Shown here piece by piece: positions 47,291 to 60,000 of a stretch of 64,000 bases of DNA. The stretch comes from Eretmocerus hayati (Eukaryota > Arthropoda > Insecta > Hymenoptera > Aphelinidae). The stretch spans positions 69,988,282 through 70,052,281 of the forward strand of contig CM056741.1 in NCBI GenBank assembly GCA_029851415.1, in the 5' to 3' direction. Positions within the stretch are counted from its first letter, which is position 1. The number at the start of each line of letters is the position of its first letter. A program made the translations under genes and the position numbers. Under the pieces are notes generated by a model. It ran no database searches, was not told the origin of the DNA, and saw only the letters and a list, made by a program, of their open reading frames with translations.

Positions 47291-49863
47291 AAGGTAATTA
47301 ATTCTCCCTGAAAGGGGTCCAGAAAGCATGTATATCAACTTATATCCGAGTTTCACCATTTCTGGGCACATGTAATCCATGACAAATGAGTAAATGGTTC
47401 AGGAAGGGGTTGGAGGATAGTGTACACATTCCAAGGACCATATAGGTCAGTTTGGACGATGTGAAGCTGCCAAATACAGCCCGGGGGCCCAGGAAGTGAG
47501 CGTATTCGCGTCTCGGATTCAGTGCACCGTTCAGAACCTTCTCCTTACTTCAGGACGGCTTTAACCAAAATTGTTTCAATGCCACGTTGTGGAGGGTTGA
47601 AAAATGGAGAAAATCTCCTTTGAATCACGTCAATCGGTCAAACATTCATGCGGATACAATTTATGGCCCAAAATCGATGTTTCGCCCCACTGTGCGACGT
47701 AAGACTTATTCATTAAACATAGGAAGCTTCTTTGGAGGCTGATTAATGTCTTGCTTGTCTGCGATTTCAGAAATTGAGTATAAGTTTGACAATGCTATCA
47801 TTCGTAAGCGAATAAAACAACCAGGTACTGTTGAACATTCTTGGACAAAGTGATTCGACGATTCATTAGTTTATATTTTTGTCGGCTCTGAACAATGATA
47901 TTGTAGTGAATTAAATATACTCTGATTTGCAATAAAATGTCTGAAGTCCTTTTTTTCGTCGATGCATTAATATGAATGACGACGAATGAAATTTTAGAAA
48001 GCCCTTGCAATAGCGGACACTTCGTGCGGCCTAAAAAGGTATCCGCTATCCGGGGTTCTACGGTACCTATGTATGGTAAGTAGGTGTGGAACTTAGATGA
48101 TTCGAAGCGAAGGTTCAACAGATTATCTGTAGACTAATTCACTCCCGTGAATAAAATAGATTCAGATCTAAACGAAAAGACCCACAATACGCGTAAAAAT
48201 ACTGCAGTAGCCCATGTTCGTGTACCGGGCACCATACGAAAGTGTGGCGAGCCGGGGCTTAAGGAAGTAGCCTCGATAGAAAATCTACCGATCAGGTTTT
48301 GGTCAAACTTGGCAGAGAGGTGAATTTGCATGTCAACTGAACGAGTAAAAATTTGATGAGCTTCGGCTACCCCTGAGTCAACCAATCAGCAATAAAAATT
48401 TCAGAGGTTGAGCACGGTAACTTATGGGACACCGCGTTGTTTGTTAAACTATGGAAGACTGACCGATCAGTTCTTGTGCTCATCGCGCTCACTTGTAAAC
48501 AATTACACAAAGAAGATGCTCAAACTTTCCATTGAGTTCTAGTTAGCTTGGATAAAAGTTCTGCTTAATTTTCAGCGTGCAGTCTCGAATATACAAGTCA
48601 TAAATAAGACAAATTTGCTAATAATTAGGGATCGATAGTTCATAACTCGTGCGTCTGATGCTTATGCAAATTTAAGTGTGAGTACACTGGGATCTGATCA
48701 ACACATAAGACAAACAAGTAGGCAGATTCGCGATGTTTAAGAAAAGTCGATCGATTTGACCAGCGCGGTACGGAGGTTACTCCCTTAAAGGAACTTGGTG
48801 CGAAAACGATGATAACACAAGGTAAGGGTGCAAAGAATAATTGGACCCTACTCTCGTCAGAATACGATTATGAGATCTTCGATTCAGGTCATGGCCTGGA
48901 ATCGGTTTCGAGCGCAGGTGATAAGGGCAATCTCGCAGCAACCCAAGATGGCTCGCGCATGGGAGCTGATTGTGTCATTGCGTCGCAACACAGTTGTTCG
49001 CGCTGATCCCAACATTTCTGTAGATAGGGTGACTCAATTTTGATGCTTCGAAACTTGAGCACAATATTCCCCATCGATATTCTCAGAATCATAAGAGTGA
49101 CGGTAATAAATTGGTGAAAACGGGTTTTAGACATCGCTCTGACTGATCTTAAAATCATTGAGCAACACAACTAATAGATTAAAAATACTCTGTACATACG
49201 ATCTTTCGTTCGATTTTCACCGTTTCCGATGTAAATGAGTATGTCTGAAATCACACAATTAGTCTCTAAGATAGTCTCTCTAATACAGCACGTATCAGAA
49301 ATGTCGAAGTTAAAAACGTGGAGTACTGCATGGGGCATTCGCGATTTGTGTATACGCATTGTGACAATCGACCCCGAGAGAGTTCGGCGTGCTGCCCGCG
49401 ATCGGAACGATTTGAAACGTTTGGAGATCAATGGTGCCACCGAGCACATAGAATTTTTCCTTTATAGGCTCTTACTTGCGATGATGCATCAGCTTTCGTC
49501 AAGTTTGGCAAGGGGCGGGGCGACCAGGTGGGATCGCGAGGTACAGCCAATCACCCAAAACGCTGCTTCGAGCGCCCCAGATTTACCGTTGAGAGGGTGG
49601 AGACCCTCCTTAATTGCTCACATGGGCGCACGGTTCGGCACAAACACAAGCCACCGTACAGGATTTTTACACGGAAAAATTCCGAAAGCCGTGGAGAGGG
49701 GCGAAAAAATCTCTAGGAGGGGAGACGAGGAAGTAGGATAAAAGCTATGAAAAGCCGACAATTTTGTCTCCGGTCACGATCCGTCTCCTTATAAGGTTCC
49801 AGAATGTATACTCTTCAGACTCTCATTGCGCATACTCTAATGATCATTCCAACTTCGGCACAG
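47291..49863. other. Intronic; possible pogo-like end, GC-rich right part
   Basis: At about 48008-48065 AATAGCGGACACTTCG and the inverse of CCGTAGAACCCCGGATAGCG resemble the terminus of a pogo/Tigger-type element; the other end was not found. 49330-49760 is GC-rich with a 168-codon plus frame (49235-49741) that lacks recognisable features. It might hold an alternative first exon or promoter for the downstream exon, but nothing proves it. Confidence 0.35.
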
Positions 49864-50182
49864 GTGTAGGGAGGAGACGGCCCCGACGGGTGGTGGTGGC
49901 GCGCACATCCTCGGCGGACCGATGCTGTTTGTTCCGTTTTCGGTGCCCTCGTACTCTGCCACGCCTCAACATCAGCCGAACCACCCAGTGGCATCGCATC
50001 AACCTCATCATCCACTGCAGCCACCGGCTGGGGCTCAGGCCCAAATAATCACGCAGCAGCCGGGTCAGCTCCCGCAGCTGAATCATCTCAATCATCAAGG
50101 CATCGTGCAGTCACCGACCAATCAGCCAACAATCCATAGTTCGAGTTGTTCGCCTCAGCAGCAGGCGACAACTCCGAACAAG
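49864..50182 (+). CDS. Gln/Pro/His-rich exon, Capicua-like candidate
   Basis: The exon follows a CAG acceptor (49861-49863) and ends at a strong donor, AAG|GTGAGA. Its first base completes the split codon of the 32-kb exon and the frame then stays open to the donor, 106 codons (CREETAPTGGGG...TTPNK), ending on a codon boundary. Gln and His codons are mixed (CAA/CAG, CAC/CAT), which supports real coding. The stretch VPFSVPSYS followed after about nine residues by HPVASHQ resembles the N-terminal ATXN1-binding neighbourhood of the repressor Capicua as I remember it, and the end TTPNK resembles the SPNK before its HMG box. If correct, the protein would be a nuclear HMG-box repressor downstream of receptor tyrosine kinase/MAPK signalling, with the HMG-box exon beyond 64 kb. 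The first ATG in the exon (49922) could start a short isoform. The identification is tentative; other low-complexity regulators remain possible. Confidence 0.6.
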
Positions 50183-51904
50183 GTGAGAATCCAACATTCG
50201 AAACAATTTCCCCCGAGTTCCTGCCTTTGATTGTGAAATATGATAGCGCGGAGAAGACTGTGATCGAGTGATGTCGATCGAAAAACGCCACAACAAGTCA
50301 CAAGTAATCTGAGCCCATATAACGATATGCTTATAAGCGAGTCCAAAACAACCAAAGACAAACATGAATTGTTGAGCTTGTTCTGTTCTGAATAGGATCA
50401 ACTAAAGTTAGCTAACCTGATGGAGACTATCTTACCAGAGTTATCACTTTATCAAAAAATGGAAAATGGTGCGGTCTAAGCCACCAAATCCGCAAGACAT
50501 GAGAAAAAACATAGTGGGGTCGAGCTCAGGAATTATACCCAGACTTCCTACATCGTAGCCCGAAATTTTAACTTGCACGGCCACGATGACTTTCATTCAA
50601 AGACTAGAGTGTTCATGGAACATCTTGGCGATCATTCTACAACGATAGTTTTTATCTAAATTTTGCAATAATTCATTTGAAAATATATCAGATATTATTT
50701 GCGATTCTCTAATTATTGAGCGTTGCCGATGTGGCAAGCTGCGTGATTGCTGTTCCTCGGTAGCCTAGGTATTCTCGATAAAAATCGGAGGGCAATCGGG
50801 GACTCCATTATAACGTTCACAATGAATTGGATTGTGCCCAGTATCAGAATGTGAGGATGTTATTGCGATACTGTGGTTCATAGGGAATGACGAAGGCCTA
50901 CGAGAAACGGAATGTCTCGAAGTAAATATGATAGGCAAAAATCTCGTCAACCTAGGCGGGTCAATGAGATAAAAGCGAGAAAAGAACACTTGAATGTACT
51001 GTGATACAAATGAGATGTGGAAAACACGATCCCTGGGACAGCTCATAAGGATCCTTCGATCAGATATTCTCTATGAAACCCTTGATTGTGATGAGGGAGG
51101 ATTACACCCAAATTATCCTAATGGGAAGCTTGTAAGCCGGGATAGCGAGTGGAAAGGATATAAAGAAACGTGTAAAAGACGTGTAGGATAAGGTGACGGG
51201 CTAGGCGAGCACAAAATTACGAATGGGTATGAAGATCAAAGTATCGCAAAACACTATACACATGTTTTTTCTCCCATTTGCTTCTCCCTAAAGGTTACTA
51301 AGGGTGTAAAAGCTGGTTCATGAAACAGGGAAATCGTCCAAAAATATTCTCGAATACCACTGGGAATTACCGCAACTCCTGCCGGCTCAGGAATATCTAA
51401 TCTCATCTGCGACTTTGACAGTATTTTGACATCTCAGTATTTTTTCAAAATAAACATCTAACAATAAGAGATGAGTATAAACGTGGTAAACAGCTGCTAA
51501 GACTGTTTAGTTTGGTTCGAAATTTCAAAAACTCAAGCTTACTTGGGTAGAAATGAATCTTAATCTCAGGAAGATAAGCTCTATACTGAATTCAAAGATG
51601 AGGAGCCTGAGTGAATCATTCGTAAATCATTAGTTTGATCTCCTACCAGTTGAATGGATTTGGTCCTAATTGATATTTGGATTCCAGAAAGAAATGAATT
51701 GCAAAAAACCATTCAACACTGCTTTAGTGACTGACAAGGGATTTTACTTCACAAGCAATGTTGTACTGTTTGGATAAGATGAGTCAGACCCATAAACAAC
51801 TGTACCGAGAAGGCATAAATGTTGCCAAATCTCGAACAATCATCATGAAACGCATGTTGCCCAACATTTTCATGGGATGACTAAAAATTACTCAAGTATC
51901 CTGA
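50183..51904 (+). other. Start of downstream intron, nothing recognised
   Basis: Follows the donor at 50183. No further exon of the gene and no repeat was recognised here. Confidence 0.4.
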
Positions 51905-52084
51905 ATACTCTCTAATAGATCAATGATGTTGAATTTGTAAATCGGAATTTGGAGGACTAATTACTATTTCTGTATTGTTAATCTCAGATTCGAGGCCATT
52001 TTTAATGAGAAATTCTCGATCGGGGCTTGATCGTCGAGATATTAATCAAAGAAAAAATGCACTTGAATGACATCGTGAAGAAAA

Positions 52085-52158
52085 TGCCTGGACCGAGGAT
52101 CGAACTGGGGGCTTTCTTCTCACCGGGAAAGACACTCTATCAGCTGAGCTATCCAGGG
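52085..52158 (-). tRNA. tRNA-like unit (tRNA(Lys)-like D arm), probable pseudogene
   Basis: Read on the minus strand it has CCCTGGA paired with TCCAGGC (acceptor, first pair mismatched), TAGCTCAGCTGATAGAG (box A, D arm) and CAGTTCGATCC (box B). The anticodon loop region TTTCCCGGTGA does not form a standard five-pair stem with a U at position 33, so no anticodon is assigned. The T stem is weaker than in the plus-strand partner. Confidence 0.4.
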
Positions 52159-52370
52159 CTCAGCAGATCTTTGTCTCGATGTCACTCATATACATTAGCG
52201 CCATTATTGCAGCCACGGCGCGGAATTCAAATTACACTTTTCGAACTTGAATCGTCCTCTTATATGAATCAATGATGTTGAATTTGTAAATCGGCATTTG
52301 GAGGACTAATTTTTATTTCTCAGCGGCTGAAATATGTATACAAGTGACATCGAGACAAAGATCTGCCGGG

Positions 52371-52443
52371 CTCTGGATAGCTCAATGGTAGAGCGTCTTT
52401 CCCGGCAAGAAGAAGGTTCCCAGTTCGATCCTGGGTCCAGGCA
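52371..52443 (+). tRNA. tRNA-like unit with T-run terminator, probable SINE head
   Basis: Acceptor CTCTGGA pairs with TCCAGGC except the first pair. D arm TAGCTCAATGGTAGAGC has a GCTC/GAGC stem. The T arm CCCAG-TTCGATC-CTGGG is perfect. Box A and box B both fit RNA polymerase III consensus, and a run of seven T residues follows directly after GCA. The anticodon arm (TCTTTCCCGGCAAGAAG) is malformed, which argues for a tRNA-derived element rather than a translating tRNA. It is the best candidate in the window for a transcribed small RNA. Confidence 0.5.
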
Positions 52444-52650
52444 TTTTTTTCACGATGTCATTCAAGTGAATTTTTTTTTTGATTAACATCTCGACGATCA
52501 AGCCCCGATCGAGAATTTCTCATTAAAAATGGCTTCAAATCCGAGGTCAACAATAAAGAAATAAAAATTAGTCCCCCAATGCCGATTCACGGAATTAATA
52601 TCATTGATTTAAATAAGAGGACGATTCAAGTTCGAAAAGTGTAATTTGAA

Positions 52651-54832
52651 CTCTCTAATAGAGTTCCCAAAGAACCTTGAACACAGTCTGAGTAAAGTAC
52701 GGTAAAAAACGACAGCCTAACGTATACTATACATGTATCATAATATAATCCAAAATTATGACTCTATTTATATCACAGTATGATATGCAGGCAAAATGAA
52801 AAGATTATATGGTTCACCGGCTTCGAAGTCAATCTATTATCCACATTACATCACTATCGAGTCGTTATTCATTCGAATTCACCTGGCCCAGATATACAAT
52901 AAAATTCTATTTATAACATTCTTCCCATCACAACGTAGGTTTTACACATATTTTGTTGCTTCTAGCGGGAAAACGCTATTTCCGAACCATTCTCGCTCAG
53001 AAAGAAGGCATTTCCTCCATTTTCAGCAATGAAATGCTATATGCACCTCATTACAGGAAAGCGTTTTTTCCGCAAGTCGGTACATTGTACACTGATCCCG
53101 AATGCTTTCTGAAACGTGCGAGTCATTTCTTTGGAATTGAAAATTGGTCTAGACTCAAAATTGATACCAAATACTGAGATCCCATGGGTGTGCAAAGACC
53201 GAGGCAAAGACTCACTGGATGAGAGTAGGTTATTATTCTGGGGAATGAGCTCTCGCACTCACAGGGGAGTTCATTGATCCAAGAGCACGCTTGAATGGGG
53301 GCTTTAAAAATACACGATGCTGCGCAAGACTGTGGTGCACTCTCTTTTGAGATACAGCCGTTCGCAAATACAATGTTCCTCCGACGCGCACGAGATTATC
53401 AGAGGGAGGTAGACCCACGCGAAAGCGAGAAGATATAGAGATGGGAATCTGAAAGCGAATGTATGATGATGGAAAAATTCAGAGCTTTTTTGTAGAGTAG
53501 AGTGCACGGAATTGAAAATCAAGCTACTGATCTTGTTCCTTCGTGGCGCTCACATATTGCAAATGTTTTTCGGCTTCTTCTCTCTCTTCCTCGTGCGAGC
53601 CTGAGCAGCAGGAGCTGCCAGAAATTCTCGAGTAGCGAATTTAATTTCCGCAAAAAGGATCTCCCACTTTCAGAGAACGTATCGAAGATTTACGCACTCA
53701 GCCGGCTCTTTTTGCCGGCTCCGTCGTAATCCCGCTATACTCCGTAGGAAGTAAAGGGATCCGCCTTTGGCTCCCATGGCGTGCGTTGTTTTTGGCCGTT
53801 GCGCTCGCGCGCGAGGGAGAGAAAAGGCAAGCATTTTGGCATCTCGGCAGCTCTCGAAGATTTCCTAATTTGCATTCTGCTATATGCGCGTCTCGGCGAG
53901 CCTCAAGCCCTATACCCCGTGGAGCAGTCGACGGTGTAATATGAGGGTTATCCTGGTCGCAGGGCACGTCGCGAGACTGAATCCTCGCTCGCTTGAGCAA
54001 GGCTTGTCGCCGGCTCGGCTCACTCTTCTTTTTCGTTACATTCTGCTTATTTTCCTTTCAAATTGTTACGTTTCGTGTCTCCTATCACGTACTGATACTA
54101 TAACCTACACTGGTATTTTCAGGCACTCGATCAGTACATTCCTTGAGAGACTTTAGCGGGCTCAAAATTCCCGAGGGCTGTCATTAATATCGAATGGAAT
54201 CATGAAATAAGGATAGTCTAGAGAAATGATACCCTAGTTTTTGGTGATACTTTGAATTCACTTGATTTTCCTTAATTGAAAACCAATGAATTGATCAGTG
54301 ATGTAGTGAATCCCGTTGACCAATTTTGCAAGATACCTAATATCTAAATTTCGATTGAGCGTTAGGACGAGACTATCTTCAACGAACGTGATTCGGAGCG
54401 TTCTGAAAGTCTATTCGTGGTCCTCGAACGTCCAGGATCCTCCTTATCCAAATAGATCTGGAATTATCTGGATATTCCTACGACGTTTTTTGAAAAATGA
54501 GATGAGTTTTCATTGAACATGGAGGTCGATTATACTTTTGTACAAACAATCAGTACACGTTCTTCACAGTCATGCTGTAGTTGTAATGCGAGGTCTTGAA
54601 GGGTTCATGAATCATCATCATTCATGATCGCTCACTCGAACTTGAAATTTGGACTTGAATTGATTTGTGTTTGCAATCTTGTGAATGGCCTGCTACTGTA
54701 TTTCTTTTGAAAAAGTAACGAGTTCCTGGCTTTTGATACAGTTTACATACCTAGGTAGCGAAAGAGAGGAGACTTCCGTGTCCCACATGGTACTTTGTTT
54801 CTCCGATTGATCAAACATTAATCCGTAATGTA
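52651..54832. other. No gene seen; GC-richer patch 53.55-54.03 kb
   Basis: No supported exon. The GC-rich patch gives 75-100-codon frames on both strands without recognisable features; it could be regulatory. Confidence 0.4.
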
Positions 54833-54981
54833 CATGACTCGAATCGCATAAGCCCCGTATATTTATATTGAGCGATCCAGTTGACCTCTAAACAGGCATG
54901 TGCTCCATAGCTATTGTACTATTTAGAGGCTAACTGAATCGCTCAATCTAAATACAAGGGCCTCATGCGATTTGAGTCATA
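54833..54981. mobile_element. 149-bp MITE, TA duplication
   Basis: CATGACTCGAATCGCATAAG at left pairs with the inverse of ATATGACTCAAATCGCATGA at right, and TTGAGCGATCCAGTTGACCT pairs with GGCTAACTGAATCGCTCAA. TA flanks both ends (54831-54832 and 54982-54983). Hairpin-like, no coding content. Confidence 0.7.
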
Positions 54982-54983
54982 TA

Positions 54984-56585
54984 CACCTAAACTTGTAAGC
55001 GGGCCATTTGAGTCAGATTTCATATCAATCTGTTGGGTTAAATACAGGAATAGACATTGATGGATCTCAGGGAAGGTGCGAAGGAGGGAAAGAAACTCAC
55101 TCCCTTATTTTCGACCTCAAAAAATTATACAATCATTCAAAATCTACGTAATTCTGTTGGCAATTCATAATTTAAACTTGTCTAACCTTGCATCAGTGTG
55201 TCACTTTGGAAATGTTCAGGGGAAAGATTTCCAACATTGAAAACTCTCTTGCATCCTCCACAACAACTCTCGCAATGTATTGTCTCAGTTTAACTCTAAT
55301 TCTGAAATATACACAGTCACGCGAAATTGAATACAAGTCGGAAGCTCAATTGTTTTTGTCCATACGGAAACAAAACAAGAACAGAGGAGTTGGACATGGG
55401 GAAGTTCGTGAATGAGTAGAGCCTGGCAAAACACATTGAAACAACTTGACCGGAGGGTCATGTTTTTATAGCAGTTGGTCTCTGCTACTACTGCCACTGC
55501 TACTGGTCCACCCGTAAAAGCCAATAAGTTACGGCTATGAGCTCGCGCTTCTTGAACAACTCATCCCACCGCTTCTTATTGATTCCTCATTCAATCGACG
55601 ATTGTCAGATATCACGAAAAATATATCAAATAGTAATTTTTGACCAACTACAAGAAAGAACTGCTTAGTCGTTTAAAAAGCTAATCTCATTCACATATTG
55701 TGGAAATTGTTGTCATTTGACATATACGTATTGCAAATGAAAAAAACGTTTGTCTATCAAATAGAGATGATACTGCGCTCGTCAGGAAATCATCGACACT
55801 ATTCAATTTACGTTATTTCGAAGGAGTCCCAATCGAACTTGGGAAGCCATCTACACGTAAATCTCGAAGTATTGAGGGCTGCTGAAGAGGCAAATTTCAA
55901 GATTCTTATAGTCTCCAAATTATCCTGCTTTCATCCATCCTCATCGTCGACTCTGAAATTTGGCAACCTGGCTTGTATGACCAGAACTTTGAAAAATCCC
56001 AAGAGCGTTCGATAACAAAATTATACACTTGAAAAAATACAAAATAGTAGATTTTGCATCGAGTTCATAATGTTGTAGCTCGCTTCTTAGTGATTCGTTT
56101 TTGGTCCGAGCCGCAGGCAAATATCAACATAATCACTCGAAAGCGGGGAAACTCATGAACGAGATGCAAATTTATATCTTATATAACTCTGTAGGCACTC
56201 AAACGTCAGCAACTTGCATGAGATCAATTTCTCGGTTCTCAGCTTTTTAAACCTACAATATTCTTTGAAATACATGCTTTTCATCTACCACGAGATCATT
56301 ATTTTGAGCATAAAAGTTATCGATTACGGCGCGTGAAGATGCAAGCAATTTGTCAATTATAGAAAATATTTTAATTATTTTACGCAAAATTCCAGAACTC
56401 CACGCCCCCCCCCCCCCCCCCCAGGCCCTTTCTTCTTTTCACCATGCTTTCGTGCATGACAACGTGATCCTCCTGCTTTATGAACATCGGAATATAGACG
56501 TCTTATTCCATGCACATGAATTCCAAAAAACAAGCTTCCTAGGCAACGTTAGAAAAGCTCTTCCTGCAGTAGTTGTGACAAGGTA
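54984..56585. other. No gene seen; poly-C run
   Basis: An uninterrupted C run lies at about 56405-56422. Frames up to 105 codons (55698-56015) lack motifs. Confidence 0.4.
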
Positions 56586-57371
56586 AATGTGTCTAATATA
56601 CCTCCACTCTCTAATATGCCCCCACTCAAGTTCTCGAACGAGCAAACCCGCAGACTTGGCCGCGCATTTTTTTCATGTTTGTTACGATAAAATTGGAGAA
56701 AATCAACGTTCTGGACCGATCCTTAATGACACGGCGCATTTCTTAGAACAAAAAAGCTCAGCTCTTATTCTTAGTTTTCGTTTCAACTTCAAGAAGATTT
56801 TTTCAAAATTGCAAAATTCGATTTCTAGCCGATTCTACGCCCACATAAGAAAAAAGTGCAGTGTTCCTAATATGACCACACACATATTTCCGCCTATAGA
56901 GGAATTCGCGCCATGCCAGAAGTGCTTTTACCACATTTTTGTCAACATAACATTAGTTTCAGAAGTATTTAGATCCGGCAGCATGGAACTTTCCAAACGA
57001 ACCAGACTCCGTAAAATATGCTGAAAATCGATTTTTATGTTAGTTTTAAGGTTATGTGCACTCTAAATCATCGAGAATAGCTTAAATCATGACGATTTAT
57101 CCATTTAATACATAACCATCACGCTCCGGAACCGATATCGCTTTTCCAGAGCTTCAGAATCGCGAAATCACTATCGGGGCATATTAGGAACACATTGTCA
57201 AAAATTGCAAAAAATCTTTTTCTGAGAAAATCAAGATAGCTCAGCTCCAATTCCTCAAAATCGAACGTATTTTAGCTCTATCTTCAAATCGAACTAAAAT
57301 ACGTTGAATAATATTGAGATGAGCCAAAACTATGACCAAAACAAAAGTAGTGGGGACATATTAGGCACACT
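56586..57371. mobile_element. Multi-unit TA-flanked element, relative of 20889-21827
   Basis: The left end AATGTGTCTAATATACCTCC and the inverted right end (AGTGTGCCTAATATGTCCCC) follow TA on each side. Internal copies of the terminus occur at about 56613, 56863 (forward) and 57177 (inverted). Interior words such as CATTTTTTTCATGTTTGTTA and TACGTTGAATAATATTGAGA match, with changes, the element at 20889-21827, so both belong to one family with repeated termini. The 145-codon frame at 56587-57024 is therefore repeat sequence and not a gene. Confidence 0.65.
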
Positions 57372-57373
57372 TA

Positions 57374-59250
57374 TCATAGATTTAACTTCTCGTCGTCAAT
57401 ACATTTGATTGATTTTCAAATATCAGTGGAGTTGACAATGGCGAACAACGAGAAAGGGCAGTTCAGAGGAGAGAAGAGCAGTTAAACCGATTCAAGTAGA
57501 GGATCTCATTGTTCGAGTAGCTGCTTGGGCTTGTCAATAGGGTAGGGGCTCTAGGTTGACTCTCCCCCATCAAAGGGAAGCATCTCAAGTGTGCATGAGA
57601 GGATGGATAAAGAAAGGCATGAGCCGTTAAGGATCTTTGACGCTCGATTGCCACCTCTAAATACCACTTGCAATAACCCATCCCACTTCCATGCTCAAAC
57701 CTACAATCACTGTCGGTGACTTGATCCCATCAGTTTTCGCCACTTCTTGAACTTTCCCCGTAATCAGATATCTCGTTCTACATTTTTCCATGAGATGCGT
57801 GGTTCGCTAATATTCCGTACGATCAAAGTTTCTCCAGTGCAGACCAATTTTTTCACTGTGCAGTAGAATATCCCCAAATGAAGCCAAATCTCCGAGCCGA
57901 AATAGAAAAAGCCAATTTTTCGACAGAATTGCGTACCAATGCTTCGTTCTATTTGGCAAGAATTATCGGAATTGTGCTTACGTGACTAAAATTTTGCCAA
58001 GTACATATCGAGATATGGATGTGTGAGTGGAATCTTTGAATATATATAATTTCCTTGAGAATCGGCTATCCTCGCAACTAACTAGAACTCGGTATTACGA
58101 AGAGTACTTGAAAACTTATGAAGGATTAAGATTGAGATCATTTTCCTAACAATGCCGTCTTGGATTTCACAGACGAATTGGAGCCTCTTTTGAGTCTGGG
58201 CTCAGAACCCTTTACTGATGAGGGGTGATCATCAAGCTCAGAATATATGTTTTTGATATTGTGTGCGTAAAATCATGGCGAGAAGTTAGTTGCAAAGTTG
58301 AGCAAATTTTTTTAGGCGCGACTTTCAGTACCCAAAGTTTGCTAGATTGTGCGCAAAGCCGAAATCGAGCCAAAAGATGCATATATCTCAAATACCTCCC
58401 CGTTTCAACGTTCATTTAATCCGATCACTTAGCAGACTGTCGTAGAATCACTAAGATGCAATGTATCAAATGTGGTTGAAATCAGATGTGGTTGATATTG
58501 TCCATCGTCATGAAATATTGTTTTTGCATGTTGTGACTTTTCCCTTGCTTCAACATATGACTAAAAAAGTTTGGAGTGACTATAACTTTCCTCGGTAGCG
58601 TTTTTCTGATTTTGTTCATCACCACATTAGAATCCATCTATGTGCATTTCAGGAAGTTCGGAAGAGCTTAGAAACAAATGCGAAATGAGTAAGGATTGTC
58701 TCATTTGGACACCACGCCGCACCAGCAAGTTGAGATATTCCGATTTTACCGAGGGTTTTACGAAAAACTCGTGCAATCTTATGAGGATGGACCTCTTTTG
58801 GTGAGCGCAAATTAGCCGCACCCTCCCGAAACTCCCAATAGAATCTTATTTCACAGAAATTGAGATAGCTCGGCTCTGATTGGTTAGAATTTGACGTAAT
58901 CTCACTATTTAAATAGGTCCGAAATCAGGCTCAAAATGCGCGAAGCTGCATTGAAAGAACAAGATGGCGATCAATCAAAATGGCGAGCGAAACGAAAGTA
59001 AAAGAGGAAGAATGAGGAACACTTGCCTCATTCAAGTGACTTGGACATCAATCGTTCGCCGGGGAATTTGATGATGAAACTTCGTTTGGAGTTTGTAAAT
59101 TTTCTGTCGTGGTGACTTAATCATTTAATACTCATGATAATTTTTTTGTGAGACGTTCTGCACATTCTGAAATTGTCTAATATTAGTGCTCTTGAAGATT
59201 GGAACAATATATTTGAACGATCAAACAAAGGATTTTCTTGAAATCAGAAA
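57374..59250. other. No gene seen; related repeat fragment
   Basis: 58845-58890 (GAAATTGAGATAGCTCGGCTC) resembles an internal word of the multi-unit element family at 57232-57250. Otherwise unremarkable. Confidence 0.4.
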
Positions 59251-59857
59251 TTTTTTTCAGCCGGGGACGACTCCCAGCGGGAGCTTTGCCCTCTGCACAC
59301 CCCTCCACTGCGTCCTGTCCCTCCTCCCTTCCAAGGTATAGAACACGGAAAACAACTTTCCGCACTAATATGAAAAAGTATGGTAAAAACCAAGAGTGCC
59401 ACTTTTCCGCTCTTCTTCCCGCGATTTTCGTGCGTGAGAGTGAAACTTAGCGCACAGCGCAGGACACTTTACACATGTTGCAAAAGTCACAACTGAGCGC
59501 AAAGCTCACTTTTACGCACTCATTTCGGGAACTCGAGCGTAATAGTGCATTTCGATATAAAGATGTAAGAACTTTTGTTCGCGGCCGAGTGATGGGTTTC
59601 TTACATTCAGAGCCGTAGGCAAGGGTTGGAATTATCCCGAGGCTGCGAAAAATAGGTTTTACGCCTGTGTATCGAATCATACTTTTCGCTAGTTTGGACG
59701 TAAAGTATACCCGTAAGGGTGCGTAAGGGTACGTGCGTAAGCACGTGTGTATCAAAATAGTGCATTTCGGTACCAGGGCGGGAATGTTGGTCTCCGCACA
59801 TCAAGTGATGTTTTCCGGCCCGAGCCGAAAGTAATGGTTGGAATTATCACGAGAATG
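59251..59857. repeat. Degenerate relative of the 1-870 repeat
   Basis: A T-run and CAG lead into CCGGGGACGACTCCCAGCGGGAGCTTTGCCCTC, a degraded version of the GC palindromes at 306-397 (shown here in shortened form: CCGGGGACGACTCCC). Downstream are the family words TTTACGCACTCATTTCGGGA and AATAGTGCATTTCG (59545 and 59755). No coding content. Confidence 0.55.
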
Positions 59858-60000
59858 CGGAGACCACCCCGTCCGAGTACCGGTAACTATTCTTCCATCT
59901 CCTGTGCAGGAGATGACTTTTCCGCGGGGATTTTTTGATTTTGTTCCCCGCACAGCTGATGGAAAAATAGTATTTGGCACTCGGACGGGGTGATTTCCGC
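59858..60000. repeat. Hairpin repeat, 143 bp
   Basis: GCGGAGACCACCCCGTCCGA at left pairs with TCGGACGGGGTGATTTCCGC at right, and CTATTCTTCCATCT pairs with GATGGAAAAATAG. The centre contains CCGCGGGGA...TCCCCGC. It belongs by style and flanks to the hairpin family. Confidence 0.75.

Larger units (their letters stand above)
32976..49863 (+). other. Intron of about 16.9 kb
   Basis: Inferred from the donor GTACGT at 32976 and the acceptor CAG at 49861-49863, with a plausible branch-point word CTCTAAT about 25 bases upstream of it. Phases on both sides agree. The interior is almost entirely repeats: MITEs, satellites and foldback elements, listed separately. No cryptic coding exon was recognised inside, although small exons would be missed by eye. 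Confidence 0.5.
51905..52650. mobile_element. Foldback element carrying two opposed tRNA-like units
   Basis: Outer parts mirror each other: CTCTCTAATAGA near 51908 against TCTCTAATAGAG near 52650, and GAGAAATTCTCGATCGGGGC near 52009 against GCCCCGATCGAGAATTTCTC near 52502. The inner part of each arm holds a tRNA-like unit, minus strand at left and plus strand at right, each followed on its own 3' side by T-rich DNA and the word CACGATGTCATTCAAGTG (or its close variant). The middle (52200-52330) contains a further partial duplication (GAATTTGTAAATCGG, GGAGGACTAATT). A pair of tRNA-derived SINEs inserted head-to-head, or one element duplicated by inversion, both fit. Confidence 0.65.

Noticed and set aside
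49235..49741. 168-codon frame just upstream of the 49.9-kb exon
   Set aside because: No ATG-context, domain or splice support; different frame from the exon. An alternative first exon cannot be excluded.
56587..57024. 145-codon frame
   Set aside because: Lies inside a multi-unit repetitive element related to 20889-21827.
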